Source: an uncultured Robinsoniella sp.
GTDB taxonomy: Bacteria > Bacillota > Clostridia > Lachnospirales > Lachnospiraceae
Length of the DNA stretch: 10,242 bases
Direction of reading: 5' to 3'
Assembly (NCBI GenBank): GCA_900539655.1
Contig: UQCR01000171.1
Coordinates: 1-10,242, forward strand
Positions within the stretch are counted from its first letter, which is position 1. Each line of letters begins with the position of its first letter. This document shows positions 1 through 8,300 of this stretch, one piece after another. Under the pieces are notes generated by a model. It was not told the origin of the DNA. It made no database searches and worked only from the letters and a program-made list of their open reading frames with translations. The position numbers were made by a program, and so were the translations under genes.

Positions 1-100
1 TAAAAACCGTGAACACCGCTTGCCTAGTGGAATAATCATGTAAAATATGCATAAAAAATAGAGTGTAATATTGTTAAAATATACAGAATAACAATAGCAT

Positions 101-206
101 ACTTGAATTTATTTAAATAATATGGTAACATTAGTTTAAATCAAATTTAAATAAATTTAAGAAAGAACAAATATGGACTTGAATATTTAAATGAGGGTTT
201 AAATGA
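101..206. promoter_or_regulatory. Phased 10-bp TTTAAAT-type repeats upstream of the transporter operon
   Basis: This stretch holds six copies of a 10-bp element close to DTTTRARTNA. They start at 111 (ATTTAAATAA), 134 (GTTTAAATCA), 145 (ATTTAAATAA), 155 (ATTTAAGAAA, one mismatch), 185 (ATTTAAATGA) and 197 (GTTTAAATGA). The copies at 145 and 155 abut exactly. The start-to-start steps are 23, 11, 10, 30 and 12, close to whole helical turns, so the copies would lie on roughly one face of the DNA. ACTTGAAT precedes the copies at 111 and 185 (positions 101-108 and 177-184). I infer a multi-site operator or activator region for the sugar-transport operon. The regulator is unknown, and AT-rich DNA produces such motifs by chance more often than GC-rich DNA does. 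Confidence 0.4.
103..131 (+). promoter_or_regulatory. Candidate sigma-A promoter for the transporter operon
   Basis: A TTGAAT at 103-108 could be the -35 box. It is followed after 17 bp by TAACAT at 126-131 as a -10 box with four of six consensus matches. This would give an mRNA leader of about 105 nt before the start at 243. An alternative pair is TTGTTA at 71-76 with TAGCAT at 95-100 (18 bp spacer). The region is so AT-rich that several weak promoters can be drawn, so this placement is tentative. Confidence 0.25.
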
Positions 207-242
207 TTCAAAGAAAATTAATTTATTCAGGAGGATTTCATT

Positions 243-1580
243 ATGAAGAGTAAGAAGATCACATCGTTATTATTGGTATCAGCAATGCTGGCTACAACAT
301 TTTTGAGCGGATGTCAGGGGGCTGGAGGCAGTTCGGGTTCCGGGACGGATGCGAAGACGGAAGCGGGAACTGCAAAGGGAAGTGAAGCAAAGCAGGACGG
401 CGCATCTTCGGGAGATTCCGCAGAAGTTACATTCTGGACTTTGAATACCAGACAGAATGCAGTGGATCCAATTGTTGAAGAGTTTAATGCGGCACATGAT
501 GACATGAAAGTTACCGTTGCTTATTATGATACCGACGGGATCAAGGATGCATGTAAAGTTGCGGCTTCTTCTAAAACACTTCCGAATATGTGGTTCAACT
601 GGGGCGGAAGCCTGGGCGGGTTCTATGCGGAAAACGGACTTACATATGATCTGACGGAATATGCCAAAGAACATAAATGGAATGAGACGTTCAGCGAAGG
701 AGCATTAACACTTTGCGAACTGGGCGGGCAGCTTTCCGGATATCCAACCAGCTATAATGTGCTTGATATATATTACAGAAAAGATATTTTCGAACAATAT
801 AATATAGCAGTACCCGCGACTTTTGAAGAATTTGAGCAGGCGTGTGCAACGTTAAAAGAGAATGGGGTTACACCAATCTCAACAGCAGGTCTGAACGGAT
901 GGCATGTAATGCGTTTCGTAGAACTTTTAATTGAGCATTATGCAGGCGCTGAGGAACATGATAAGATGAATACCTTTGAAACCAGCTATGACAATGATGC
1001 TACGGTACAGGCGCTTACAAAATTCAAAGAATTCTGTGATAAGGGTTATTTCCCGGATGGATTTGTTACGGCTGACCCCAACGATACCCAGATGGCTGTA
1101 TTCTCCGGAACAGCAGCAATGGATATTCAGGGACAGTGGTATGATGGAAAAATCGTGCAGGAGGAACAGGACATTAATTTATACGGAACATTCCCATTCC
1201 CTTCAGGAGGAACAGACAGATTATCTGCTTTTGTGGAAATGACGCAGTTTAATGCAGACAATACGGATGCGCAGTTAAATGCATGTATGGAATTTATGGA
1301 TTTTTACTACAGTAAAGAAAATACAGACAAGTATGCAGAGTATTATAATCTGCCCCTTCCAAAAGCAGACGCAGAAATGCCAAAAGGACAGCCAAATGTT
1401 CCGGTTATGCTGGAAACAGCGGAAAAGAACGGTACCTTTACGATAACCGACCAGGCATTCCCCACAGAAATCGCAGACGCCCTGTTTGATGTTCAGGATG
1501 GAATTGCTAACGGACAGACCACACCGGAAGACGGGGCTAAGAAGATTCAGGAAGCGATTGATGCTTACAATAATAAGTAA
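243..1580 (+). CDS. ABC transporter sugar-binding lipoprotein (CUT1 type)
   Basis: This is the extracellular solute-binding protein of a carbohydrate ABC importer, 445 residues, the usual length for family 1 sugar-binding proteins. The N-terminus is a lipoprotein signal: MKSKK, a hydrophobic stretch to residue 20, then the lipobox L-S-G-C with the lipidated cysteine at residue 24. Residues 25-60 are a Gly/Ser/Ala-rich tether. The binding domain starts near residue 61 with the family opening EVTFWTLNT and includes Trp-rich segments (MWFNWGG, QGQWYDGK) of the kind that often stack on sugar rings. AGGAGGA at 229-235, seven bases before the ATG, fixes the start. Two permease genes follow directly, which confirms the transporter role. 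The substrate cannot be read from the sequence. The nearby DUF5060 hydrolase and GH51 arabinofuranosidase suggest an arabinose-containing or related plant oligosaccharide. Confidence 0.93.
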   Translation: MKSKKITSLLLVSAMLATTFLSGCQGAGGSSGSGTDAKTEAGTAKGSEAKQDGASSGDSAEVTFWTLNTRQNAVDPIVEEFNAAHDDMKVTVAYYDTDGIKDACKVAASSKTLPNMWFNWGGSLGGFYAENGLTYDLTEYAKEHKWNETFSEGALTLCELGGQLSGYPTSYNVLDIYYRKDIFEQYNIAVPATFEEFEQACATLKENGVTPISTAGLNGWHVMRFVELLIEHYAGAEEHDKMNTFETSYDNDATVQALTKFKEFCDKGYFPDGFVTADPNDTQMAVFSGTAAMDIQGQWYDGKIVQEEQDINLYGTFPFPSGGTDRLSAFVEMTQFNADNTDAQLNACMEFMDFYYSKENTDKYAEYYNLPLPKADAEMPKGQPNVPVMLETAEKNGTFTITDQAFPTEIADALFDVQDGIANGQTTPEDGAKKIQEAIDAYNNK

Positions 1581-1598
1581 GTTCCCATGATTCTGTAA

Positions 1599-1619
1599 CG
1601 GCGGGCGGACTGCCCGCCG
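1599..1619 (+). promoter_or_regulatory. GC-only intergenic hairpin between binding-protein and permease genes
   Basis: CGGCGGGC at 1599-1606 pairs perfectly with GCCCGCCG at 1612-1619 around the loop GGACT, giving an eight-pair stem made only of G-C pairs. No T-run follows, so this is unlikely to be a full terminator. In sugar ABC operons such as malEFG, hairpins at this place protect the upstream mRNA from 3' decay and give more binding protein than permease. I infer the same role here. Partial termination is an alternative. Confidence 0.75.
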
Positions 1620-1644
1620 GATCACAATAGATTGGAGTGAAACC

Positions 1645-2517
1645 ATGAAGAAAAAATCTAAAATCGATTGGGGTGCATATGCATTTATGATTCCGGCAGG
1701 AATTATATATCTTTCCGTTATTGTTGCCCCGGTGTGTTATTCCTTTTTCATCAGCCTTTTTAAATGGAATGGAATTGGTGATATGGAATTTGTCGGTGCT
1801 AAAAATTACATACAGTTATTTACCAATGACCCGATTTTTATAACAGCTATTAAAAATAACTTAATATGGATTGTGCTGACTGTATTTGTCACGATGACTG
1901 TGGCACTTGCCTTTGCAGTAATATTGAATAAGAAATTTAAGGGGCGCACATTTTTTCGTGGATTCTTTTATTTCCCATGTGTCATAGCTCCAATCGCAGT
2001 GTCTATTATATGGAGATGGATTTATAATCCGAATATTGGTTTTATCAATCAATTCTGTCAGGCACTGGGGATTAATTTCTCACAGAGCTGGATCTCTGAT
2101 CCCAATGTAAGCCTGTATGCGATTTTCGCAGCATCTCTATGGCAGGCAATCGGTCAGCCCATGATTTTATTCCTTGCCGGACTTCAGGCGGTTTCTGTAG
2201 ATGTTCTGGAAGCGGCCACAATTGACGGGGCATCGGGTATTAAGAAATTCTTCTTTATCACCGTTCCCCTTTTAAAGGAGACATTTGTAATTGTCATAGC
2301 CACTCTGGTTGTGGCAGCCATGAAGGTATTTGATGTGGTGCAGGGGCTTACCGGCGGCGGTCCCAATAATTCCACGCAGATGTTGTCCACTTATATGTAT
2401 TCACAGACTTTCCAGTACAACAATGTGGGCATGGGAACGACGGTGGCATGCATTATGGTTATCATTATGCTGGTTGTAATTGTGCCGTATGTTGTATTTA
2501 CGGCAAAAGAAGATTAG
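1645..2517 (+). CDS. Sugar ABC transporter permease, first subunit (MalF/UgpA-like)
   Basis: This is an inner-membrane channel subunit of a CUT1 carbohydrate importer, 290 residues, normal for the short MalF-like form. About six membrane spans can be seen, near residues 12-37, 70-95, 107-127, 157-180, 211-232 and 264-287. The cytoplasmic EAA loop that docks on the ATPase is clear at 189-198 (EAATIDGASG) and is followed by the FFITVPLL segment. GGGPNNSTQ at 237-245 is typical of this subunit. The start is supported by GGAG at 1634-1637, seven bases before the ATG. It follows the binding-protein gene by 64 nt, with the GC hairpin in between. The next permease starts nine bases after its stop, so the pair is certainly co-transcribed and probably translationally coupled. 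Confidence 0.93.
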   Translation: MKKKSKIDWGAYAFMIPAGIIYLSVIVAPVCYSFFISLFKWNGIGDMEFVGAKNYIQLFTNDPIFITAIKNNLIWIVLTVFVTMTVALAFAVILNKKFKGRTFFRGFFYFPCVIAPIAVSIIWRWIYNPNIGFINQFCQALGINFSQSWISDPNVSLYAIFAASLWQAIGQPMILFLAGLQAVSVDVLEAATIDGASGIKKFFFITVPLLKETFVIVIATLVVAAMKVFDVVQGLTGGGPNNSTQMLSTYMYSQTFQYNNVGMGTTVACIMVIIMLVVIVPYVVFTAKED

Positions 2518-2526
2518 GAGGCTGTT

Positions 2527-3366
2527 ATGGACGGAAAACAGATGAAAATTTCAAAGAAAGTGATCCTGTATGTCATATTGGCGGTACTGGCGCTGATCTG
2601 GATTGTTCCTATGCTCACCCTGCTTCTCACAGCGATCAAAGGAAAAAAAGATTTCTACAGCGGGCTCAGCCTGTTCAGTGTTCCTGCTGAAATTGCCTGG
2701 AATAACTTCACCAATGCAATTACCAAAGGAAGGCTGCTTACCTACATGAAGAACGACTTGATCGTCTCCGGTCTGAAGGTTCCCATTGGAATTGTGATTG
2801 AAGCGCTGGCGGCTTTTGCGCTTACAAGGCTGAATATCAAACACAAAACGGGATGGTTTGTATTTTTTCTGGTGGGCATGATGCTTCCCATGCAGACAGC
2901 ACTGGTTCCCATCAATATTATTTACAGTAAATTAAATCTTTTAAATTCTTATTTCGGATTGTTTTATGTATATGTAGGGTTTGGTATTTCCTATGGTATT
3001 TTGATACTCAGAGGGTTTTTTAAGGGGATTCCAAAGGATATTGATGAAGCGGCCTATATTGACGGCTGTACAAGGTGGCAGATGTTCTGGAGGATTTTAC
3101 TACCCATTGCAAAACCGGCAGTGGCGACATTGATTATAACGGATTTTCTGGCAACCTGGAATGAGTACCTTTTAGCAAGTGTTATTATAAATGACAACAT
3201 GAAGAAGACGGTACCGGTGGGGATTATGACATTTGTAGGAGAACATGGTACGGATTATGGTTATCTCTGTGCCGGCGTACTCCTGTCGGTTATACCGGTA
3301 CTGGCTGTTTATCTGATTTTCCAGCGCTATTTTGTAGAGGGAATGGCAGGAGCTGTAAAATCATAA
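2527..3366 (+). CDS. Sugar ABC transporter permease, second subunit (MalG/UgpE-like)
   Basis: This is the partner membrane subunit of the CUT1 importer, 279 residues, the normal MalG-like length. It has an N-terminal span near residues 12-36, further spans to about residue 265, and the ATPase-docking EAA loop at 174-180 (EAAYIDG) followed by RILLPIAKPA. The ATWNEYLLA segment (209-217) and the C-terminal FVEGMAGAVKS are family hallmarks. AGGAGG at 2516-2521 overlaps the stop codon of the first permease and lies five bases before the ATG. This supports the start at 2527 over the in-frame ATG at 2542 and suggests coupled translation. No ATP-binding subunit gene follows. This is common in Firmicutes, where one shared MsmX/MsmK-type ATPase serves many sugar importers. 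Confidence 0.93.
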   Translation: MDGKQMKISKKVILYVILAVLALIWIVPMLTLLLTAIKGKKDFYSGLSLFSVPAEIAWNNFTNAITKGRLLTYMKNDLIVSGLKVPIGIVIEALAAFALTRLNIKHKTGWFVFFLVGMMLPMQTALVPINIIYSKLNLLNSYFGLFYVYVGFGISYGILILRGFFKGIPKDIDEAAYIDGCTRWQMFWRILLPIAKPAVATLIITDFLATWNEYLLASVIINDNMKKTVPVGIMTFVGEHGTDYGYLCAGVLLSVIPVLAVYLIFQRYFVEGMAGAVKS

Positions 3367-3497
3367 ATGAAACCCCTGTACCCATCGTCAGGGATGGCAG
3401 AGGGACGGGGAATAATAATATAACAATAGGGAATGACAGGCTGGTACTGCAATTCGGTACAAAAAGGGCTGTTTACTGGGAAAGCGAGGAGATTGGC

Positions 3498-5033
3498 ATG
3501 AATTTATGCGGCTATGAGAAAAAAATTGAGAAATGGGATATACTGGAGGTTACCTGCGAGGGACCGGACGATGGAAATCCATTTGTGGACTATCAGATCA
3601 GGGGGGTATTTCAAAGCAAGAGTGAAGTAAAAAGCATAGATGGATTCTATGACGGAGGCGGTATTTACAAGGTGCGGTTTATGCCCTCTTTTGAAGAACA
3701 TTATACATTTGAGATAACGGGAAACTTTGGCGGCGAAACAGCCAAAGGAGATTTTCTGGTAACGGCTCCGTCTGTAGATAACCATGGTCCGGTGCACGTG
3801 GCAAATACCTATCACTTTGCTTATGAAGACGGAACGCCTTATTATTCCATTGGAACGACCTGCTATGTATGGGAGCTGCAGTCTGAAGAGTTACAGGAGA
3901 AAACGCTGGAGACTTTGAAGAACAGCGCATTTAATAAGATTCGGTTTTGTATTTTCCCAAAGCATTATGACTATAACCTGACAGAACCAAGGTCCTATCC
4001 CTATGTGGGAACACCCTGTGACAGCTCGGTGCTTACCAAGGAAAACTTTATGGAGTATAATGGGGCAGCTAAAGGGAATGATTGGGATTTTGAGCGTTTC
4101 AATACGGAACATTTCCAGCATATTGAAAAGTGTATCGGGCAGCTGCGTGACTTGGGAATTGAAGCGGATCTGATTGTGATGCATCCTTATGACAGATGGG
4201 GTTTCAGCATGATGGATGAAAAGTGTGATGATTTGTACTGGAAATATGTGATTGCCCGCTTTGCGGCTTACCGCAATGTGTGGTGGTCACTGGCAAATGA
4301 ATATGATCTGATGCCTCAGAAATCCATAGCAGACTGGGAGCGATATGCCAAAATCGTTTGCGATTATGATCCATATTCCCATCTGCGTTCCATACATAAC
4401 TGCAAGCCATTCTACGACCATTTGAGACCCTGGATTACCCATTGCAGTATTCAGCGGCAGGACGTATATAAATCTGCGGAACTGGTAACGGAATGGAGAG
4501 AGCGCTATAAGAAGCCGATTGTACTGGATGAAATCGCCTATGAAGGAAATATTCAGCACGGATGGGGAAATATCAGTGGAAAAGAACTCACCAGAAGGTT
4601 TTGGGAGGCATCTCTTCGCGGTGGATATGCAGGACATGGAGAAACTTATATGCATCCCCGGGATATTCTCTGGTGGTCACATGGCGGAGAGCTTCATGGA
4701 GACAGCCCCAAACGGTTTGAATTTCTCTATCGCATCTTATGCGAGACTCCCGGGATGGGACTGATGCCTATACAAAGGGGTTGGGATGAAATATGTGCGA
4801 CTGTGGAATCCACCACAGCAGCCGGCAAACCGGTACAGGATTATTATTTGTGCTATTATGGGTTTAACCGTCCTGCGTTCAGGGAGTTTTATTTTGATGA
4901 AGAGAGCAGGTTTGAAGTGGAAGTGATCGATACCTGGGAAATGACCATAGAAAGCAGGGGTGTGTCATCTGGAAAATTTAAAGTAGAACTGCCTGGAAAG
5001 GAATATATGGCGGTGCGGTTAAGGCGTATATAA
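3498..5033 (+). CDS. DUF5060/DUF5605 apiosidase-like glycoside hydrolase, cytoplasmic
   Basis: This 511-residue protein has the DUF5060, apiosidase-like (DUF4038) TIM barrel, DUF5605 architecture. Residues 9-90 form a beta-sandwich that opens with KIEKWDILEV and includes GNPF and the GFYDGGG..YKVRFMP segment. The barrel spans about residues 95-425. Its clan GH-A style residues are Glu268 in WWSLANEYD, the likely acid/base, and Glu345 in PIVLDEIAYEG, the likely nucleophile. Residues 445-511 form the C-terminal sandwich with FREFYF and VEVIDTW. There is no signal peptide, so it should act in the cytoplasm on imported oligosaccharides, which fits its place behind the permeases. The substrate is not settled for this group. 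The relation to GH140 apiosidases is by fold only. GAGGAG at 3486-3491 supports the ATG at 3498. The frame is also open upstream back to 3195 but has no ATG, GTG or TTG there. Confidence 0.88.
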   Translation: MNLCGYEKKIEKWDILEVTCEGPDDGNPFVDYQIRGVFQSKSEVKSIDGFYDGGGIYKVRFMPSFEEHYTFEITGNFGGETAKGDFLVTAPSVDNHGPVHVANTYHFAYEDGTPYYSIGTTCYVWELQSEELQEKTLETLKNSAFNKIRFCIFPKHYDYNLTEPRSYPYVGTPCDSSVLTKENFMEYNGAAKGNDWDFERFNTEHFQHIEKCIGQLRDLGIEADLIVMHPYDRWGFSMMDEKCDDLYWKYVIARFAAYRNVWWSLANEYDLMPQKSIADWERYAKIVCDYDPYSHLRSIHNCKPFYDHLRPWITHCSIQRQDVYKSAELVTEWRERYKKPIVLDEIAYEGNIQHGWGNISGKELTRRFWEASLRGGYAGHGETYMHPRDILWWSHGGELHGDSPKRFEFLYRILCETPGMGLMPIQRGWDEICATVESTTAAGKPVQDYYLCYYGFNRPAFREFYFDEESRFEVEVIDTWEMTIESRGVSSGKFKVELPGKEYMAVRLRRI

Positions 5034-5058
5034 TAATATGTAATACAGTTTAAACGAG

Positions 5059-5087
5059 GGCATGACAGTAAAGTCGTGCCTTTTTTT
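5059..5087 (+). terminator. Intrinsic terminator after the hydrolase gene
   Basis: GGCATGAC at 5059-5066 pairs with GTCGTGCC at 5073-5080 (eight pairs, one U-G wobble) around the loop AGTAAA. Seven T residues at 5081-5087 follow at once. It lies 25 nt after the hydrolase stop and closes the transporter operon. The large arabinofuranosidase gene therefore needs its own promoter or read-through. Confidence 0.92.
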
Positions 5088-5319
5088 CGTCTGAAAGAAG
5101 AAAAATGCCAGATGAAAGGCAGCTATCCAATTTTTGGTCAGAAAGGTTATAAAATTAATGGTGCCAATCGTTCCCGGACTTTAAGAAAAATCTTATATGA
5201 TAGAAAAAACAACAAAGAGAATAGAATAATCCGTATATTTCAAAATAGGCGGATGTTAGTATTAGAGGTGTTTATTAATTTATTTGCTTCAAAAAATAAG
5301 AGAGAAAAGGGAGAATCTT
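5088..5319 (+). promoter_or_regulatory. Leader and probable promoter region of the arabinofuranosidase gene
   Basis: These 232 bases lie between the terminator and the start codon at 5320 and should hold the promoter of the last gene. The best -10 candidate is TATGAT at 5196-5201 (five of six), but no good -35 box stands at 16-18 bp before it. TTCCCG, 19 bp upstream, is poor. I see none of the TTTAAAT-type units found ahead of the transporter operon, and no clear hairpin. The ribosome binding site AGGGAG at 5308-5313 is six bases before the ATG. Confidence 0.3.
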
Positions 5320-8300
5320 ATGGTGAAGAAAAAGGTAAAACAGATTTTAAGTATGGTACTGGCTATTTGTGTGATGGCAACGGGAGTGCCTGCGTCGGCA
5401 TTTGCCAGCGAGGAAGGAACTACAGAAACTGGTTTGCTGGCTCATTATGATTTTAGCGAGTTGTCCGGCAATGTGGCAGAGGGAACTATTATTAAGGATG
5501 TATCGGGCAGCAGCCACGATGCGTCTGCCAAAGGGAACAAACTGACAGCAGAAGATTCTGCGCTGGTATTTCCTGGTGGGAAGTATGGAAGCGGTGCAGG
5601 TTATGTGGAATTGCCCAAAGGAATGTTTGACAGTCAGGATACTTTGACGGTTTCTATGTGGATGCAGAATAAAACTGGTGCAGGAAATTATGCAGCGTTT
5701 TATTTTGGAACGGAAGCAAACAGTACCAATAAGGAGATGCCCACCAGGTATTTTCTGTTAAACCCTATGAATCCCAAAGGTGTGATGAAGTCGGTTATGA
5801 CAAATTCATTTAGCGCATCGACACCTTATACCACTGAAGTTGGTCTTGGAGCTACCAGCTATCCCTCGGATGGACCGGTGAGCAGTACAGATTGGTCGCT
5901 ATATTCGGTGGTAATCACCCCGGATGATATAACGGGATATTTAAATGGGGTAAAATATAAAACCTATCCATTAAATGTAACAGTATCCGACTTTGGATCG
6001 GATCTGGTATCTTACATAGGAAAGTCCCCTTATAAAGATATCTTTTATGCGGGCAGAGTAAAAGACCTCAGAATTTACGAGGGTGCATTGTCAGATCAGG
6101 ATATTGCAGACCTTTATTATGGAGGGACTTCTGCCGGAGAGCTTCTAAAGAGAGCAAAAAGTGCTTTGACAATTCCAGAAGCAGGCAATGGAAAGATAAA
6201 TTGTACTTTTGTGGAAAAAATCACGCTTGCTGACAGTCTTCTGGATGGAAATGTCCGGGTCACATGGGAAAGTGACCGCACGGATATCATTTCAGTTGAC
6301 GGAACGGTTACAAATCCGGAAGAAACAACCAGTGTGCATCTGACCGCCAGACTGGCCAGCGGATCTGAAAGTGATGCGAAGAATTTTGACATAACGGTTA
6401 TTCCGGCAGGAGATACGGAGTATTCCATGGTTGTAGATCCCTATGATGAGGGCGCTGCAATCAGCCAGCAGATGATCGGTTTGTTCTTTGAGGATATCAA
6501 CAGTGCAGCAGATGGCGGACTGTATCCGGAAATGGTGAAGAATTATTCATTTGAAAATTATTTTAATACGGTAAGTATTGCGGAACCGGAAAGAGGAAAT
6601 CAGTATTCTTATAAACTTCACTGGGTAAGTGACAGAGATAATGGATTTGTGGTATCCAAAGAAGGCGGATTAAACGATAAAAATACCAATTATGCCCAGA
6701 TTACAGGGGACATGACGCTGAAAAACGGCGGATTTGCACCTATGAATAATCCAAATTCCGCTGCTATGCCAATTGTAAAAGGGGAAGCCTTTGATTTTTC
6801 TATCTGGACAAAGGCAGATAGCAATTACACGGGAACATTAAAAGTAAAAGTGGTCAGTGAAGCGGGGAAAGACCTCACGGATGAAGCGGTAATTGACCTG
6901 GTAAATGACGGTACATGGCAGAAGGCAGGAGTTGTACTGGAAGGGAAGAAAACCCAGAAAGGAAAACTGGTTCTTACCGTAAGCGGTGCCGGAGATGAGG
7001 GCGTGCTGAATATGGATATGGTTTCCTTAAGTCCTCAGGATACTTACGGCTATGGTGATACCAACTATGCCTATGGAAAGGGAATCAGAAAAGATCTGGT
7101 AGAAAAGCTTCAGGGACTGAATCCAAGTTTTATCCGTTTCCCGGGAGGCTGTATTATTGAAGGAAACGCTGGAAGAGACAGCTACTATAATTGGGAAAAT
7201 TCCATTGGACCTTTAGAAGAGAGAAAAGCAATTGGAAATCAGTGGGCAAGTGATAATGGTTCTTATACCAATACCTATGGTTATATGCAGTCCTATGGGT
7301 TTGGTTATCATGAAATATTGAAGCTGTGCGAAGATTTAGGAGCAGAGCCCTTCCCTATATTAAGCGCGGGAGTTTTCTGCCAGTTCGCCAATGGTGACAA
7401 TGCGCCGGCTGCACAGGGAGAAGAACTGGATAAGTTTGCCCAGCATGCTACGCATCTCATTGATTACTGCTGGGGCAGCGTGATAAGCAGCGATCCTACC
7501 CAAAGCGAATGGGCACAAAAAAGAGTAGAAAACGGACACGAAGAAACATTTAATCTGAATTATATTGGTATTGGAAATGAAAACTGGAGAGAAAAGTACC
7601 TGAATAACTTTGAATATATCAAAGATTACGTTGAAAGTTACGTAAGTACCAATTATCCGGGCAGAAAGATTACAATCATTTCTTCCGCAGGACCGGCAGC
7701 AGAGGATGAGAGCTACCGTTTTGCCTGGGACTGGCTCAATGAAAATGATCCCGGGGAGACTCTGGTGGATGAGCATTATTATCAGTCCAAAGAATTCATG
7801 CTGAATTCCGATGACCGTTACGACTACTATACCAGAAAAGAAGATGGCGGCAGTGACGTATTCCTGGGAGAATATGCAACACATCTGCAAAATAACCGGA
7901 ACAACAATTTAGAGTCGGCTATCTGCGATGCGGCTTATATGACCGGTATTGAAAGAAACGGAGATATTGTACGCCATGCCTCCTATGCACCGCTATTTGA
8001 AAAAATCGGTAGTACCAACTGGTCACAGAACATGATTCATTTTGATGAATATGACAGCTTTGCTACGCCGAACTATTATACACAGCAGATGTTTGCACAG
8101 AATTATGGTACCCAGGTAGTCAATACGACACTTGAAAAACAAGGAGCTAATTATTCCCAGAATACAGGAAGCCCCATTATTGGTACCTGGTTATCCGAAG
8201 GTTATGTGTCCCATGTGAAAGTAACCAGAGAAGATGGAAAAGTTTTGCTGGATGATAACTTTACAGCCAACGCTGCAGCAGGATCCAAATGGGAAGCTGT

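Noticed and set aside
2..43. Short open stretch at the left edge reading KNREHRLPSGIIM then stop, possibly the tail of an upstream gene.
   Set aside because: A second frame (3-35) is also open, and a minus-strand ATG can be drawn at 38-40. The piece is too short to choose, although its higher GC content than the following DNA is compatible with coding.
3433..3501. Mini-reading frame of 22 codons ending in an ATGA overlap with the hydrolase start.
   Set aside because: The only upstream GGGA touches the ATG with no spacer, and the product resembles nothing. The hydrolase frame at the same place looks more protein-like.
5284..5319. TTG start at 5284 that would lengthen the arabinofuranosidase by 12 residues.
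   Set aside because: It has no ribosome binding site and would put a charged stretch before the signal peptide. ATG 5320 has AGGGAG six bases upstream and a normal signal peptide start.
5076..5450. 124-codon plus-strand reading frame crossing the leader into the arabinofuranosidase gene.
   Set aside because: It begins inside the terminator, has no ribosome binding site, and overlaps the signal-peptide region of the real gene in another frame.
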